NCBI GenBank assembly: GCA_011037195.1
Contig: JAAEAF010000128.1
Location: forward strand, 248,001 to 312,000
Source of the DNA: Triatoma infestans
Lineage: Eukaryota; Arthropoda; Insecta; Hemiptera; Reduviidae
Direction: 5' to 3'
Length of the DNA stretch: 64,000 nt
This document shows positions 1 to 12,700 of the stretch, in pieces. A program made the position numbers and the translations under genes. Each line of letters begins with the position of its first letter. Position 1 is the first letter of the stretch. The notes under the pieces are model-generated. The model did no database searches, had not been told where the DNA came from, and worked only from the letters and a program-made list of their open reading frames with translations.

Positions 1-71
1 TTAATCGCCATCATTTTCTTAATCCTGTAATATTTTTTTAATTGCATTTTTTCTATCTTCATTGATTGTAG

Positions 72-3000
72 GTTCGAGTGGGATCTCCTCTTGTTCTGGC
101 TCGAGTGGAGGAGGCAGTGACACCCCTCCTCCGCCCCCACCGCCACCACCACCCCCGCCAGTGACGACAGCCACGCCGCCCCCACCACCCCCGCCTTGTC
201 CACCGCCTGGCGGCGCTCCTCCACCACCCCCGCCGCCTGGACTCATGCCGTCTCCAATAGGTGCTATGACCATTAAAAGAGAAATTCAGACTAAAAATAG
301 ATTGCCTACACTGAACTGGGCAGCCATGAGGCCTAATCAGGTATGTTGTTTAATTTGTAATTTACTTTAAATTAAAAAATTTGGCTGTTTGATGTTGCGC
401 CATATTAAAAATCATCACTTGAGTTTTCACAACAAAAACTCTGCTATGAAACACTCGAATATTTTTCCTTTCTGATAATTCTCACAATACTGAAAGACAA
501 ATTTTCATAAAATCAGAATTTTCTAAATTCACATTAATGGGAGGACCGTACAATACAGTTGTGGCACAGGTGCTGCCTAACTGTTACATCCTTCTCAACT
601 ACATTCCTTAAATCAATTTTTGCCGAAAACATTTTATATAAAATTACGTTTATCTTTTCCAAAAAACCTATTCTATGAAATCACTCTTCCAGTTAAACAT
701 AATCTTCGAACATATTTGAACCTATATAGTTCTTTTTTTGGTTGGAAGGGGTCACCGCACTGGACATCCACGCAGTGGAACCGGGTTCTAGTCCAATAGT
801 GCTGTCCTTAGATTTTCTAGGAGTCTCTGCCGCTCACTGTCCTGAGGACGGCAATGCCCTAGCAAGCTACGGGCGCCGATAACCATAGATGTTGACGCGC
901 CTTAAATTAAAAAAAAAAAAGTGTTTTTTTAAATATAATATACATAGTTTAACCGTATAGTAGCACTTGAGATTATCTGAAATCATGGCTCCCTTAAAAC
1001 CTGCCAAAAATTAATTTTCCCAGAAAAATGTTTCAAATAAATGTGAAAGATGTTTCAGTACAAGTTTTATATATTGTAGGATGTTAAGCCGGGTTTGAAC
1101 AAATCGTTGAAGCCATTTTCGAAAAAATATGCAAATAAGCTAAGTAAAGTCCATTTCCGGTTAAGGGACTTTAATCGAAACCTTCCTGTTGAATCCGTCG
1201 TATTAGTACCTCCACAGATATCAACGTTAAGATTTCTTCAATTTTTAATTGTTTAGATATTTCGATCACTCATTCATACATACTCATACAAAGATATTCG
1301 CTAAAAACATTGAGATAATGATCAGGACCAAAAAACAATTTTTCTAGTGAAATTCCGAAAGTTTGTCGCAATTGCAATATTCTCAGTTTAAAATTGGTGA
1401 AGAGATGAATGCCAGAGTGACGAAAGATGGGCTGCAGAAATCATGAAGTACGTAATATAGTAACGCTGAGAAGAGGCTAGGCTTTTATGGATAGCTCAGA
1501 TGATTTAGAAAAATGTTTACTACAGTGAATCCTAAGAACCGTACTTGTACTTATACTTGAAACTTAACGAAGTAGTGATTCATTGAAATTTAGTGCTCTG
1601 TCCAACTTCAAATAACAGCTTATGTATACATTGAAACATCGAACAGAAATAGGTATTCTTGAAGCGGCCACTACTTTGAAATTTCAGCTTTGATATTGAG
1701 AGAAAAGCATAGAAAAAACTGATTCGAAATTCAGTTTTGGGCCAAAGATGGAATAGTTAGAAGTTTGTAATTTACATTGAAAAAATTGTATATTTTAGTT
1801 CAAATTGATGAGTTTAGTTATTACAATATCCATTTACGAGGATATTCCAAATTGGCATAATATTAATGTAATATTTTAATACACCTTGTAATCATTCATT
1901 GTATTTTATTGATATTAACGTCTTTTTGTACCCAAAGGTTCGAGGAACAGTCTTCTGTGAATTAGACGATGGCCATGTCTTCAATCGTATTGATTTCGAC
2001 GATTTTGAAGAGAAATTCAAAATGCCCGGCCCACATTCAAAAGATGTCAACGATACGGGCCTTTCAACATTGCCTAGTAAACGTTTTAAAAAATCTGATC
2101 TGATATCATTACTAGAACACGATAGATTAAGAAATATAGGTATTACGTTCAATTTTCTCTTTTATTATTTTTCCTTGAATTTTATCTATTTTTATTAAAA
2201 AATATGAAATTATAAGACGTGTTTTTTTTTTATTTAAATAGCAATATCAAAAAGGAAAATAGGTCTAGCGACGGAAGATATAGCAAAAGCAATACATTCC
2301 TTAGATCTCAGGCAGATTCCTCTGGAGACCGTAGAACTGCTAATGAAAGTAGTCCCAACTGATGGAGAGGTAACGTTTGTTTATGATTTGCATATATACT
2401 CCTGCTAAATAGCACTAACAAATCACTTTCTGATATTTAAATGTATTTGTTTACTGTATAGTCAAAGAAATACAGGAAATATATCGAGGAAAGGAAGGAC
2501 GTGAATGCGTTGACGGAAGAGGATCGCCTGTTATTAGAACTCAATAAAATATCTAATCTAACTGGAAAGTTGACAGTGCTACATTTTATGGGCAATTTCA
2601 ATGAAAACATTAATTTTATTGCGCCTGTAAGTTCATTTACTTTTCAAGTATTATTAATCTTCAAAAATCTATATCTAAATACATATACATATTTCAGAAT
2701 TCCTTTTTAACAGTTTTTTTTCTGCAGCAGTTAAGTTAAAGAGCCAAACTATTTTTTATATTAATTTTTACAGCAAATAGAAATGTTACGAGCTGCGTCA
2801 GAATCTGTTCGTAGATCTACAAAACTGAAAGGTGTCCTAGAAGTGGTATTAGCATTTGGCAATTATGTAAACTCAGCTAAACGTGGTCCAGCTTACGGTT
2901 TCAAATTGCAAAGTTTGGATTCACTCAGCGATCTAAAGACAGCGGACAAGAAGTCCACATTGATCAACTATATTGCCGATACGATTAAATCTAGACTATC

Positions 3001-6000
3001 GGAATTAATGGACTTTGATAAAGATTTGAAACATATTGACAGAGCTGCTACTAGTTAGTATTTAACTGTTATTATTTAATTAATTATATCCATGAGGAAA
3101 CGTCATTTATTAATTTCTTTTAACACTTTTTTATTTTAGTCTCTTTGGAAAATCTAGTTGGCGATGTGGCGGAACTGGAACGTGGTATGGAAGCTGTGCG
3201 TAAAGAAAATTGTTCACGTACCGAAGGTGTATTACATGATTTTCTAGTCGCATCTGAAGAACGTTTACGCAATCTACAAGTACGTTTACACGAAGCACGA
3301 TCACAATTTCGTGAAACTGCTGAATATTTTGGCGAATGTTCTAGAACTAGTGATCCGACCACTTTCTTCTCGTATTTCGTCAGATTTGTCAAAGCGTTTA
3401 AAGTAAGTTTATTTATTTATTTTTTGTAGCTATTAAATCTGAAAATAAATTCAACCAAAATATAATCCAAAAATCTTAATTTTTTTAATATTTGGGAATT
3501 ACACACGGGGACAATATATAAATATCTGAGTTTACACTGGCACTTGTCAATAAGAAATTGCTAAGATTGTTATTCAGATACAGTTTTGCCAAGTTAATTA
3601 CTTAAACTTAAATATACCATAATTCTTAGCGTTTAATAAAAGCTTAAATGAAAACTGAAATACATTAAAATTAGCTTGGGTTGATTTTTAATAGTTTTTT
3701 ATTTAATGCATGTTAAGTATAACTCATTTTTGAATGCATGGTTATAAGAAGAGATTCAATTTGTGTAATCCATGCCTAGACTGATGGATTATTTTTTAAC
3801 TAACGCATTTTTTTTAATCTCTTTCAATTTTTTTTGAAATTATTTAATTATTTGTACATTAAGGCATGAATTTAAAAGTTTTTTTATTAATATAATTTTT
3901 ATTTATTGCCATGAGCAGTTTTATTTTATTTTTTGTTTGATAATATTTGTTTGGGGTGATTACTTTTTTCGTATCTTTGTGCTTTGAAACGATTTGTTAC
4001 TGCTGTATAAAAATAGACGGCAGAGAAAGAAAACGAGGAGTTAAGAAGACTGGAAGAGGTGGCAGCCATGAAAGCCTTCACAGCTGACACGATCAAACGA
4101 AAGAGATTAGTCTCTGAATTACAACAGGTAAATTTTTATATAAACTCACCAAACATATTCATAATTTTTACCCAAACTGGTGTAAATAACACCTGTAAAT
4201 ATTTATAATTATCAAACTGAAACTCATTAAATATAAATAACATTCTTTTTGGAAATGTGGTGATTGTGTGATGTAACTAGCATCAATTGAGGACTTTTAG
4301 CAATAATGCACCCTTTTTTTTTTAACCACCAGAGACACGTTGTCCGCTTTTGCAAGAGCAAATTAGCACATTATTTCGATTGGTTTCATTGCTTACAAGC
4401 TTTCACAATTCTGTTTCGACAGAATTCGATCGTTTCTAAAATACAAAGAAGATTCCTAGAGGGATATTTGCAATCATAGCAATAGGATTGTGAATTTGTT
4501 AGTTTTTCAGTGTAAATGCGTAAGGTTTCTAAAGTAAATTTTGATAAAAATGAATTTCTTAGACAACTAAGTTTGTTTACACAGTAACTTTTCAGTTATT
4601 TTATTCCGACAGTATCCACTTTCTTGTCTCGATGAGTGCGTTTGCATCTGAATACTCTGATTTGCTGCTTTAAAAATTTAAATTTTGTAATTGTGCTTGG
4701 AGTTTCATTTTCTTAACTGTATCACTGCAAAATTTCCTGATATAAACTTACTTATTCTTCGAATGAATAACTGCCAGTTCACCGCCATTTTCTGTTCCCT
4801 ATAAAAAAAAAAAAAATCCCTTAAAAAATTTGTAAATGAAATTGAATGTTTCTTTGTTCTGTAAATAAACAAATATTGTTTTCCTGATTAAGCGATACCA
4901 GGCCAGGATCGAGAAACTTATTTTAAGAAATATCTTTATGTCAACAGTATATGCATTTAATTAACGGTGGAGAAAATTTAGTTAGTCGCAAAAAATATCA
5001 GATTTGAGAAAATGTAAACGTAAACATTTTCAAGTAGTTATTACTTTAAAAACAGGATTCATGGTTATTAGTTGCGTCCTTCTAGTAAACTTTATCACTG
5101 CATGAATTAAAAATATCACCAAGCATGCTTGTACTTGACAACAGTGTAAAATATTAAATGTTACAATGAAACCATTATCTTAGTGCTAATTTCTTATTTG
5201 TATCCAATTTTCTTTTTATCAGGTACACATGTTTACTGCTTCCTTTTCTTCCCAATTTCTAAATGTTTATCACTTATATTTCTTTATATTTGTTTATCCA
5301 CTTCACGCTGCCTGCTCTGTTTCTTTGGATTTTGTTTTTTCTCTTTTTCACTTTTAGATAATGAAAGGTTTACACCTTGATTCTAACAATTATGACAACA
5401 TATACCCCGGAATCCAGGTAAATTTACCACCTTTCCAATAAAAGAAAAGTAGAAAGTCTTCTGCTTAATATGCATGAATTTTTTTTGAAATTATGTAAAT
5501 ATATGTAAAGGTTGCTATATGTATGTGACGATAAAACTATTTGCTTTATTGTGCTGTCGTGCTGTGTATTTTAAAAACTTCACAATCCTCTCAAGCAGTG
5601 CCCCCTCTGTACAGGCCACGTTAATTTCATTGTTCAAAAATTTGCCTTCGTAGATCCCATTTAGTGAGGATTGAGCGTACGCAGTTCATATGGTCCATAT
5701 GCTTAATTAAATCATTGCATAATATGCCATTGTAGAGAGAAATCTGTTATGATTCACCTCAACTATAAATTATAGTTAAATCATTTCTCAGTTTTATCGT
5801 TTGCATATAGCGACCTTAAATTGTATATATTTATATGATCTGGTGGCACTTCCTGTTTATACTGATTGCATGAACTACTTTTTAGTATTGATACTATGAT
5901 TTCCCCTAAAAACAATTATATGACTAATTTTACCAATATTTACGAACAATATTTTTTTATTTTAGGAAGCTGTAATAAATGATCTGAAAAATCGTAGCCG

Positions 6001-6178
6001 TTTAGTTCAAGAAATGAAATTATTACAACAAGATGAAGTTTATAATGGAGCTTTAGAAGATATACTGTTAGGATTACGTAGTGAACCGTATAGAAGAGCG
6101 GATGCTGTACGAAGATCTCAACGCAGGAGAATAGATTCAAATCGTCTTTCAAGAACATTGGAAGAATTGGAACTGTGA
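72..6178 (+). CDS. Frl: Formin-like protein (FMNL/Frl class), FH1-FH2-DAD portion, 5' truncated by window edge
   Basis: Formins nucleate and elongate unbranched actin filaments in the cytoplasm; FMNL/Frl members are Rho-GTPase-regulated. Nine exons join in frame: 72-340, 1938-2139, 2242-2369, 2462-2626, 2774-3053, 3140-3402, 4017-4127, 5358-5417, 5966-6178 (TGA), giving about 562 residues. All introns start GT and end AG; the donor after 3053 (GTTAGT) is the weakest. Exon 1 holds the FH1 domain, several proline runs that bind profilin-actin. FH2 starts at [13 protein letters not shown] and continues through [77 protein letters not shown] and FVKAFK. The last exon has [18 protein letters not shown] followed by RRSQRRR, the pattern of an autoinhibitory DAD. 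The N-terminal GTPase-binding/DID half is off the left edge. No stop or frameshift interrupts it, so it looks functional. FMNL over other formins rests on the FH2 wording and the DAD. Confidence 0.93.
741..919 (+). repeat. tRNA-derived SINE, copy 1 (shortened core)
   Basis: One of three window copies of the same short retroposon. The polymerase III B box is at 784-794 (GGTTCTAGTCC, one change from the consensus seen in the other copies). It is followed by the shared body (TTAGATTTTCTAGGAG...GCTCACTGTCC) and the shared end (GGGCGCC...ACCATAGATGTTGACGCGCC), then a poly(A) tail at about 907-920. The middle is shorter than in the other two copies. AGTTCTTTTTTT before it and AGTGTTTTTTT after it may be a decayed target duplication. 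Confidence 0.85.
985..1340. repeat. Unclassified AT-rich dispersed repeat, copy A
   Basis: This aligns by eye with 20610-20857. Shared landmarks include TTTTCCCAGAAAAATG / TTTTCCCGGGAAAATG, CAAATAAATGTGAAAGAT / CAAATAAAAGTGATAGAT, ATCGTTGAAGCCATTTTCGA / ATCATTGGAGTCGTTTTCGA, CATTTCCGGTT / CACTTCCGATT, and TCGAAACCTTCCTGTTG / CCGAAACCTTCGTGTCA. It has no coding capacity and I saw no terminal inverted repeats. The transposon class is unknown. Confidence 0.65.
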
Positions 6179-8895
6179 CAGTAAAAAATATGTTGGTTGT
6201 CTACATTAAAAAAATCATTGAGAAGAAGGTTGTGCTGTTATTGCTGTGAGTGTAATTCATTAATTTTATAAATTAACACGAAAAAAAACAATTCTTTGGT
6301 ATAACCTGTAATCTTCAGGCTTCCGCACGGACAATGTCATATAAAATACTTAGGTTTTCCGTTGAGATCGCACCACTGGTTTGTTATAAACAGACTTTTC
6401 GCCCATATTATAATAGGCTTCTTCAGGATAGTATTGCCTCTAATGCTGAAACAAGCCTCATCACCCATCAGCCAATCATAATACGCATGGAACATGGCCA
6501 TTTAAAAAGAAAATGGAATTTTTTTTTTCAGTTACCCAGAGACACACTTTGTTTTTTTACTAATGGGATCTCAGATCATTGCATTTCTGAAGAAAATCGG
6601 ATTTCTGAAGTCTCTGACAAGATCACAATACATTCTCTTAGATGAGGAAAGAATAATAATAGATTTGGGCGACTTATAATAAATTCGGCTTATTATTTTT
6701 ATTCGTCTGTTGGGAGGGACCAAACCCTACATATCCAAAGTCCCAGTGGGCACATATAGCTACCCCCTCCCAAAAAACAACAAACAGTTCTAGAACAAAA
6801 CTTTAGACTTGGGTCTAACCAATCTAAGATGCACCGCAGTCCGAGCAGATCGGACAGTTACCTTAAAGGGAAATAGCTCTTCCACAGATATCTTGTTCCG
6901 ACTACCTAATTTCCTCACAACCCAGCAATGTGGTATAAGATTGATGGGTGTTTCCTCCTGTCTCACAGTCTCTATAAAAGGGGTCTGGCAGCCCCATTAC
7001 TAGAGCTGTCTCCTTAAATCACAGTGCCCAGTAAGGGATCCTCCAACCAGATGGCTGAGAGAGATCCATGAAAGACTGAGCAACATCCCACTAAGAGCTC
7101 TGTCCTGACCCCCAATGAGCACTGCCGACGGCCCACTGTGCTTATCCATAGGGATGGTGCTGTGAAGCTATCCATGACTGGTAGACATATGCAGACACAC
7201 CAATGCAGGCTCAGACCAATGAAAGAGAGAGAGGGGCCTAATTTGGCGAACCTCCCCATAATTTCCAGATGAACTGGTACCCAGACTATAAGTACCAGTT
7301 TCTTCAAGGAAGAAAGCTCTTCCAGTCTTTTAGAACATTCTAGTGCCAACTTGGAAGTGAAGACACATGAAATCAGCGCCTTCAACGCAGCTTGACTGTC
7401 CAAGGTACAAACATCTTTTCAGTGTTTCATACCCTCTCATCCAAAGTGCAACAAAGAATAGCATAAACCTCTGCCTAGAAAACAGTGGTCCATTGACCAA
7501 GAGACACTGGCAAGTGATCTCCTGTCTCAAAATAGGCCGCAGCTCCAGACTTACCATCCATTCTGGAACTGTCCGCGTAACATCGAAGGTAATCATCAGA
7601 CGGACACAATCTTCCGTAAAAGGCGACCTAATACTGTGAAATGATCGAAACAAAAGTTTTCTATCAGAAGGAAAACTTGTAATAGTGGCCCTTAAAAAGC
7701 ATCTCGCGATGAACGACAGAATGACCATATCGCTATCTCTGCCAAAATCCTGCCTGTTTAATTCTATAGCAGGATCAGGAAAACTTTTATGAAAGATTAA
7801 ACATGACCAGTTCCAGAATAATATTGGAAAATTCAAAGTAATGAATATCATAAATTAATATTCAGTGATCCAGAAGAAAGCAGTCTTTGTACAATGATTC
7901 AGTCTGAACCTGAACAATTTCTGTAGCTGCATGAAATAATATTGCAACGGCTGTATGTAATATTAAATTTTGGTTTTAAGAAGATTAATACTTGTTTTTC
8001 TTTTTCCACAGAGATTTTCAAAGAAAAACCGTATTATAAATGAGAACCTTGACAGACTGACGACCGGTACACTGGGCATAGTGGCCTATATTTCAAACAA
8101 CATTATACCAAATAGTAATAATAATGCATAATATCTATAACTGTAATTATTTAAAGGAAATAAATGTACAAGTGTAAAGAAAGATAATAAAGTTGATGCA
8201 AAGCAATATGTAGGAAACTTGTTTGTTTGTTTTTAAAGTAAACAAAATTCAGGAAAAGAAAAACTGTAGAAACAACAAACACTCATTATTGGCAAATATC
8301 TTATATGTATGTTATAAATAAGTAATGTTGAAAATTAAGATTTAAAAAAAATTGAAATATATATTATATATAAATTAAACTAAATGAAAACGGACCAATA
8401 ATAATTTTTAGTGAGACATTCCTTCAATGAAAAAGTACTATTAAGTTGACAAAAATCTATTTACTACTAAGTGTGTATTCTTGTAAATTTTTGTAAAAAA
8501 TAATCTCCCTGTATTTATAGAGAAACTTTTTATTATTTCTGTGTATATAAGAAACATTCCGAACCATGACTATAAAAATAATTATAATATAAAATTTAAA
8601 CAATTGAGATTAAAAAAATAAAATAAATTTTTATATATTTATAAAATATGGCAAATTTTGGTAAAAACTTGTCAGTTTTTTTTTTAACCCATTTTGTAGC
8701 ACAACGGGATAAAGAGATCATGAAATAATAATAACTTTGTGTCATATTTTGTATACATTACATAATATTATTTAAAACAAATATAATAAAAGAAGATATT
8801 TTATACTCATGTATTTTTTAAATATATTGTACATAGGTTTGTGTATATTATTGGGGATTGCAAAAATAAAGACATAAATGAATAAAGCTAAAATT
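6179..8895 (+). other. Probable 3' untranslated region of the formin gene, possibly with a 3' UTR intron
   Basis: Downstream of the formin stop there is no further coding similarity on the plus strand. AATAAA-type poly(A) signals occur near 8159, 8187, 8865 and 8879, so the transcript could end between about 8.2 and 8.9 kb. A strong acceptor-like pyrimidine tract ending in CACAG lies just before 8012, so a 3' UTR intron that would remove the LINE fragment at 6.69-7.86 kb is possible. I found no convincing matching donor, only weak ones near 6230. The alternative is one unspliced 3' UTR with an antisense LINE inside it, or an early end near 6.3 kb. Confidence 0.4.
6690..7860 (-). pseudogene. 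Non-LTR retrotransposon C-terminus with RNase H relic and 3' tail
   Basis: On the minus strand the decayed reading frames show an RNase H pattern: AAYFETG..., TVFQAEVYAILCCTL, then in another frame DSQAALKALISC, LALECSKRLEEL and LVLIVWVPVHLEI (plus 7403-7240). Further on, near plus 6960-6900, EETPINLIPHC matches the zinc-knuckle-like end common to RNase H-bearing LINEs, and the frame ends at SKVLF-stop near 6800. It has at least two frameshifts. The sequence from 6690 to 6890 is the reverse complement of a second copy at 63590-63790, confirming a dispersed 3' end. It lies antisense in the formin 3' region. Confidence 0.75.
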
Positions 8896-9381
8896 TAAGA
8901 ATACCAGAAGAATATCTCTCGCTTTATTATTTTTCTTTGTTTACATTATTTTTTGTTTGTTTTGTTTTAGAAATTTTGTAAATTTTGAGAGAATGTAATA
9001 TATTTATATAAAATTGTTGTAAGTTAATAATATGGCCGTGTCTGTTTCCTTGGACTTTTATTTAATATTAAAAAAAGATGATAGCGTACTATATTATGTA
9101 TGGTGCTTTATTTGTAAAATAAAGATAATTTTTTTTTTCTTTTTTGGAAATTTTGTTTATTACTTTGCATCTCACCTTATTTTTTGGGATCAGTTTTTTA
9201 CTTCTTCTCAATAATAAGAGGATGTGTGTATAAAAATCGCAGGAAGTTCAACATTGATATTTGTATTCGGTGTCCAGGGGCCCTTTTCTCCAGATTTTTA
9301 CGATTTTCTGGACACCACACAAACACAAATCATGGACCATCAGACACAAACATGGTCTACTAATTATCTCTTTAAAACATA
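8896..9381. other. Intergenic DNA between formin and BEL element
   Basis: AT-rich sequence with no recognisable gene. A short inverted repeat, GGTGTCCAG...CTGGACACC (about 9269-9320), could fold into a hairpin but has no other supporting context. The 5 bases ACATA at 9377-9381 are the left target duplication of the BEL element that follows. Confidence 0.6.
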
Positions 9382-9580
9382 TGTTTGTGTAATTAGCTGG
9401 CTCGTTGAAATTAAAAGGGAAAAAGAGATACAATGTGAAGAACAAATGCAAAACAAAACGACTACTCAGTTTGAAGATTTTTTACACACTGAACTATGCA
9501 CTAGCCTACCAAATGAGAGCAACACTAGCGCATACTCAAAATATTTTATTGCAACACAAATACAAATTTAAGTATTAACA
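9382..9580 (-). repeat. BEL/Pao 3' LTR
   Basis: 199-bp LTR, TG...CA. It is the downstream LTR in element orientation, preceded (plus 9582-9596) by the polypurine tract. It aligns along its full length with 14709-14915, with small indels and substitutions. Confidence 0.93.
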
Positions 9581-9734
9581 TCCTCCCCCCTTTGAAAGGC
9601 GGGTGTCTTTAAAAATATATCAATTTAACAATTACAATTATTAACGATATGAATATGAAATAAAACAAAAAATCAATGAAAATAGTCCTTAGACAGTCTG
9701 AACAAAAGTAGCAATTATGTTAACACATTAGCCC

Positions 9735-12700
9735 ATCTTTTCTTGATTAGTTGGTAGGGGATAAGGCCTATTTACTGCTCTTGTAAACTGATTACCGGAA
9801 CTTTTTTAATTGTGGCAACTCGCACAATTCCATCTGAACCTGGATGTACCTGACTTACTCAAGCCATGACCCAATTCTGAGATGGAAGCGTAGAGCTATC
9901 TAGCAATACAATATCTCCTATTTGAATATTTTTATTAGAGCTTTTCCATTTTGTTCTTTGTTGAAGTTTCAGAAGGAATTCAGACGACCATCTTTTCCAA
10001 AAGTGTGATACATCATATGCCATCGTCTTAATCTGTTAATAGGTGTTTTGGTGAAGTCCGGTTCAGGTGGAAGCAAAAGAGAGTCATCGTAAGGAAGTGA
10101 GAAGGAGTAAGAGGAAATAGGTCATCAGTTGATGAAGAAAGGGGTGTTAAGGGACGAGAATTCAGTATTGTTTCTATTTGTGTTAAAACTGTATATAATT
10201 TTTCGAAGTATAAATTTAAATTATTAGTCACTTTTTTTAAATGGTATTTAACACTCTTAACCCCTGCTTCCCAGATCTCCCCAAAATGCGGAGAACGGGC
10301 AGGAATGAAATTCCACTCAATACCTTTGGAAATCAACATTTCTGCTATTGATTGTTTGGAATTCTCATCTTTAAATAATTTTCATAATTCCTTCTGCTGT
10401 ATACGAAATTAGTAGCATTGTCTGAAAATATTTTTGAGCAGACACCTCTACGAGACATGAACCTTTTTAATGATGCCATAAAAGCATTTGTAGTAAGATC
10501 GCTTACAACTTCCAAATGAATCGCTCTTGTTACAAAACATACAAAAAAGCAGATGTATGCCTTTGTTTTTGTAGTTTTCCGTACATCTGATCTGATGAAT
10601 ACAGGGCCTGCAAAATCTACACTGGTCACTGCAAATAGTCTCGCCATATTTATTCTTTCCTTTGGTAGATTTCTCATAAGTGTTGGTTTATTTTTAGGCT
10701 CAGCCTTGAAGCATGTTATGCATTGCTTTGATTGGCCAATATATCTGCCTGACTATGACTAATAAGTTTTGAGGGCCTACATGAAGGTATTATGAATACG
10801 CTTGAAAATTAGCTTTGTAACATGATGTGCACATGGAAGAAGAATTGGATTTATCTAATCTTTAGAAAGCTGGGAATGCTTAAGACGCCCTCCTACTCTT
10901 AATATGCCCTGTTCATCCAAAAATGGATTGAGTTTATAAATTTTACTCCTTTTGTCAATTTGATTTCCTTCCTTTAAGGCTCTAATTTCTTTAGTAAATT
11001 GCTCTATTTGCAACAGCATGTGTATTTTTGATTTTGCTTGTGAGAACTCTTGCAATGTTATGAAACCAAAATTTCGATTTAGTTTTCATTTGAGATTGTG
11101 AATAAATCTTAAAATGTATGCCATAATCTTGATTAATTTTAACCAAGATGAACATTTAGTAAGTAAATCGAATTCTTGTTTGTCTGCTGAAGAGTTTAAT
11201 AATGAATAAGTAACTGGTTTTGATGCGGGAATTTGCCCAATTGTATTGTTAATTCTGTTAGGTGGCCATTTAGATTCGCTTAATGCAAGCCAATAAGGTC
11301 AATTAATCCAGACTGTAGAATTTAAACAATGTTTTATATCCATCCCTCTAGATGCAATATCACTTGGATTATGCTCACCTTCTACATGTCTCTATTTGTG
11401 AATAGAACTTTTATCTTGAATGAAAGCAACTCTGTTTCCAACGTACGTTTTCCACTGACGTGGATTTCCACTCAACCAACTTAATACAATTGAAGAATCT
11501 GTCCAATAATAACAATCGGCAGGATTAATATGAATTGTTTCTATGACCTTTGACATTAATTCAGTTAATAATTGTGCACCGTTAAGGTTTAATTCAGGTA
11601 GGGTTTACTGCTTCATAGGGGCTACTCTGGATTTAGCACACAGCAAGTGAACCTTTATATCATTTTCATCCAGTGATCTAATGTAAACACACGCCTGCGT
11701 AAGCCTTTTCGCTTGCATCACAAAAACCATGTAATTGAATATTAGATGAAAGTTTAGCACGACGAGGTATTTGGAATTCCTCTGATGAACTAAGTTGCTC
11801 ATAAAAATTGGTCCATTTAATCGCTTGTTGATAAGGTAAGGGATCGTCCCATCCGAGATTCTTTAACCAAAGCTGTTGTATGAATATTTTACCTTTGATA
11901 ATTAGTGGTGTAAGAAATCTTAGAGGATCAAATATTTTGGACAAATCGGAAAGTATAACTCTTCTTGAAATAGGGTGAGTGCGCTGTAGAGACTGTATTT
12001 TAAATTCAAAGGTATCTAAAATTGGTTTCCAAAGCAAGCACAATGTTTTAATGCCTTCACTTGCTCCTATGTCAACAACATGATGAGGATCTTTTATATC
12101 AGCTGAAATATCATTTAAAATCTCTCTGGACCACCATTTTCTTAAAGTAAAATAACCATTTTGAAGAATATTTGAAACATCTCTTTGAATGGTTTTTCAA
12201 ATTCCTTTGCTAGCTGTGAGAGACATTTTGTTGCTATGAAACTGGCTGAGGTAGTACCATACGTCAAAGTTAATAATTTGTAATGCTGAAGATCTGATCA
12301 GATGATTCCCTCCAGACAATTCTCTGAAAATTAGTTTGTGAATCTGAAATTAGAATTTGGCGATACACTTTAGCGATGCCTGCGGTTAAGGCATATCTAT
12401 ACATCCTGAATTTAAGCATAATTGAAAAAAGATTGCTTTGAATGACAGGTCCTTTTCATAAGTATAGAATTTAATGAGTAGCCATTCGGAGGTGTACAAG
12501 TAGGTCAAACACTACGCGTATTTGTGTAGTTGTGCTTTCTTTAAATACGGGATGGTGAGGTATGTAATATTTAGGTTCTTTGTTTACATCTTCTGGTTTG
12601 ATAAGCTGCATGTGGTTTAGCCTTTCATACTCTCTCATGAAGTTTATATACTGTACATGCATTAAGAGTTGTGCAGACATTTTTTTTTCTAAATTATAAA

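Larger units (their letters stand above)
341..1937 (+). other. Formin intron containing a SINE and an AT-rich dispersed repeat
   Basis: This is the largest retained formin intron, lying between the FH1 exon and the first full FH2 exon, bounded by GTATGT and CCCAAAG. It contains the SINE at 741-919 and the dispersed repeat at about 985-1340. I see nothing else recognisable. The other introns over 500 bases (3403-4016, 4128-5357, 5418-5965) are AT-rich with no recognisable element. Confidence 0.8.

Noticed and set aside
19..273. Minus-strand glycine-rich open frame opposite the FH1 exon
   Set aside because: It is the antisense of CCN proline codons (GGN glycine), with no other support; the plus strand is a clear formin exon.
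1892..2152. Minus-strand frame opposite the second formin exon
   Set aside because: It is antisense of a well-supported FH2 exon with correct splice sites.
9269..9320. Hairpin GGTGTCCAG...CTGGACACC as a regulatory structure
   Set aside because: Arms of only nine bases with a long loop in AT-rich DNA; expected by chance at this scale and without supporting context.
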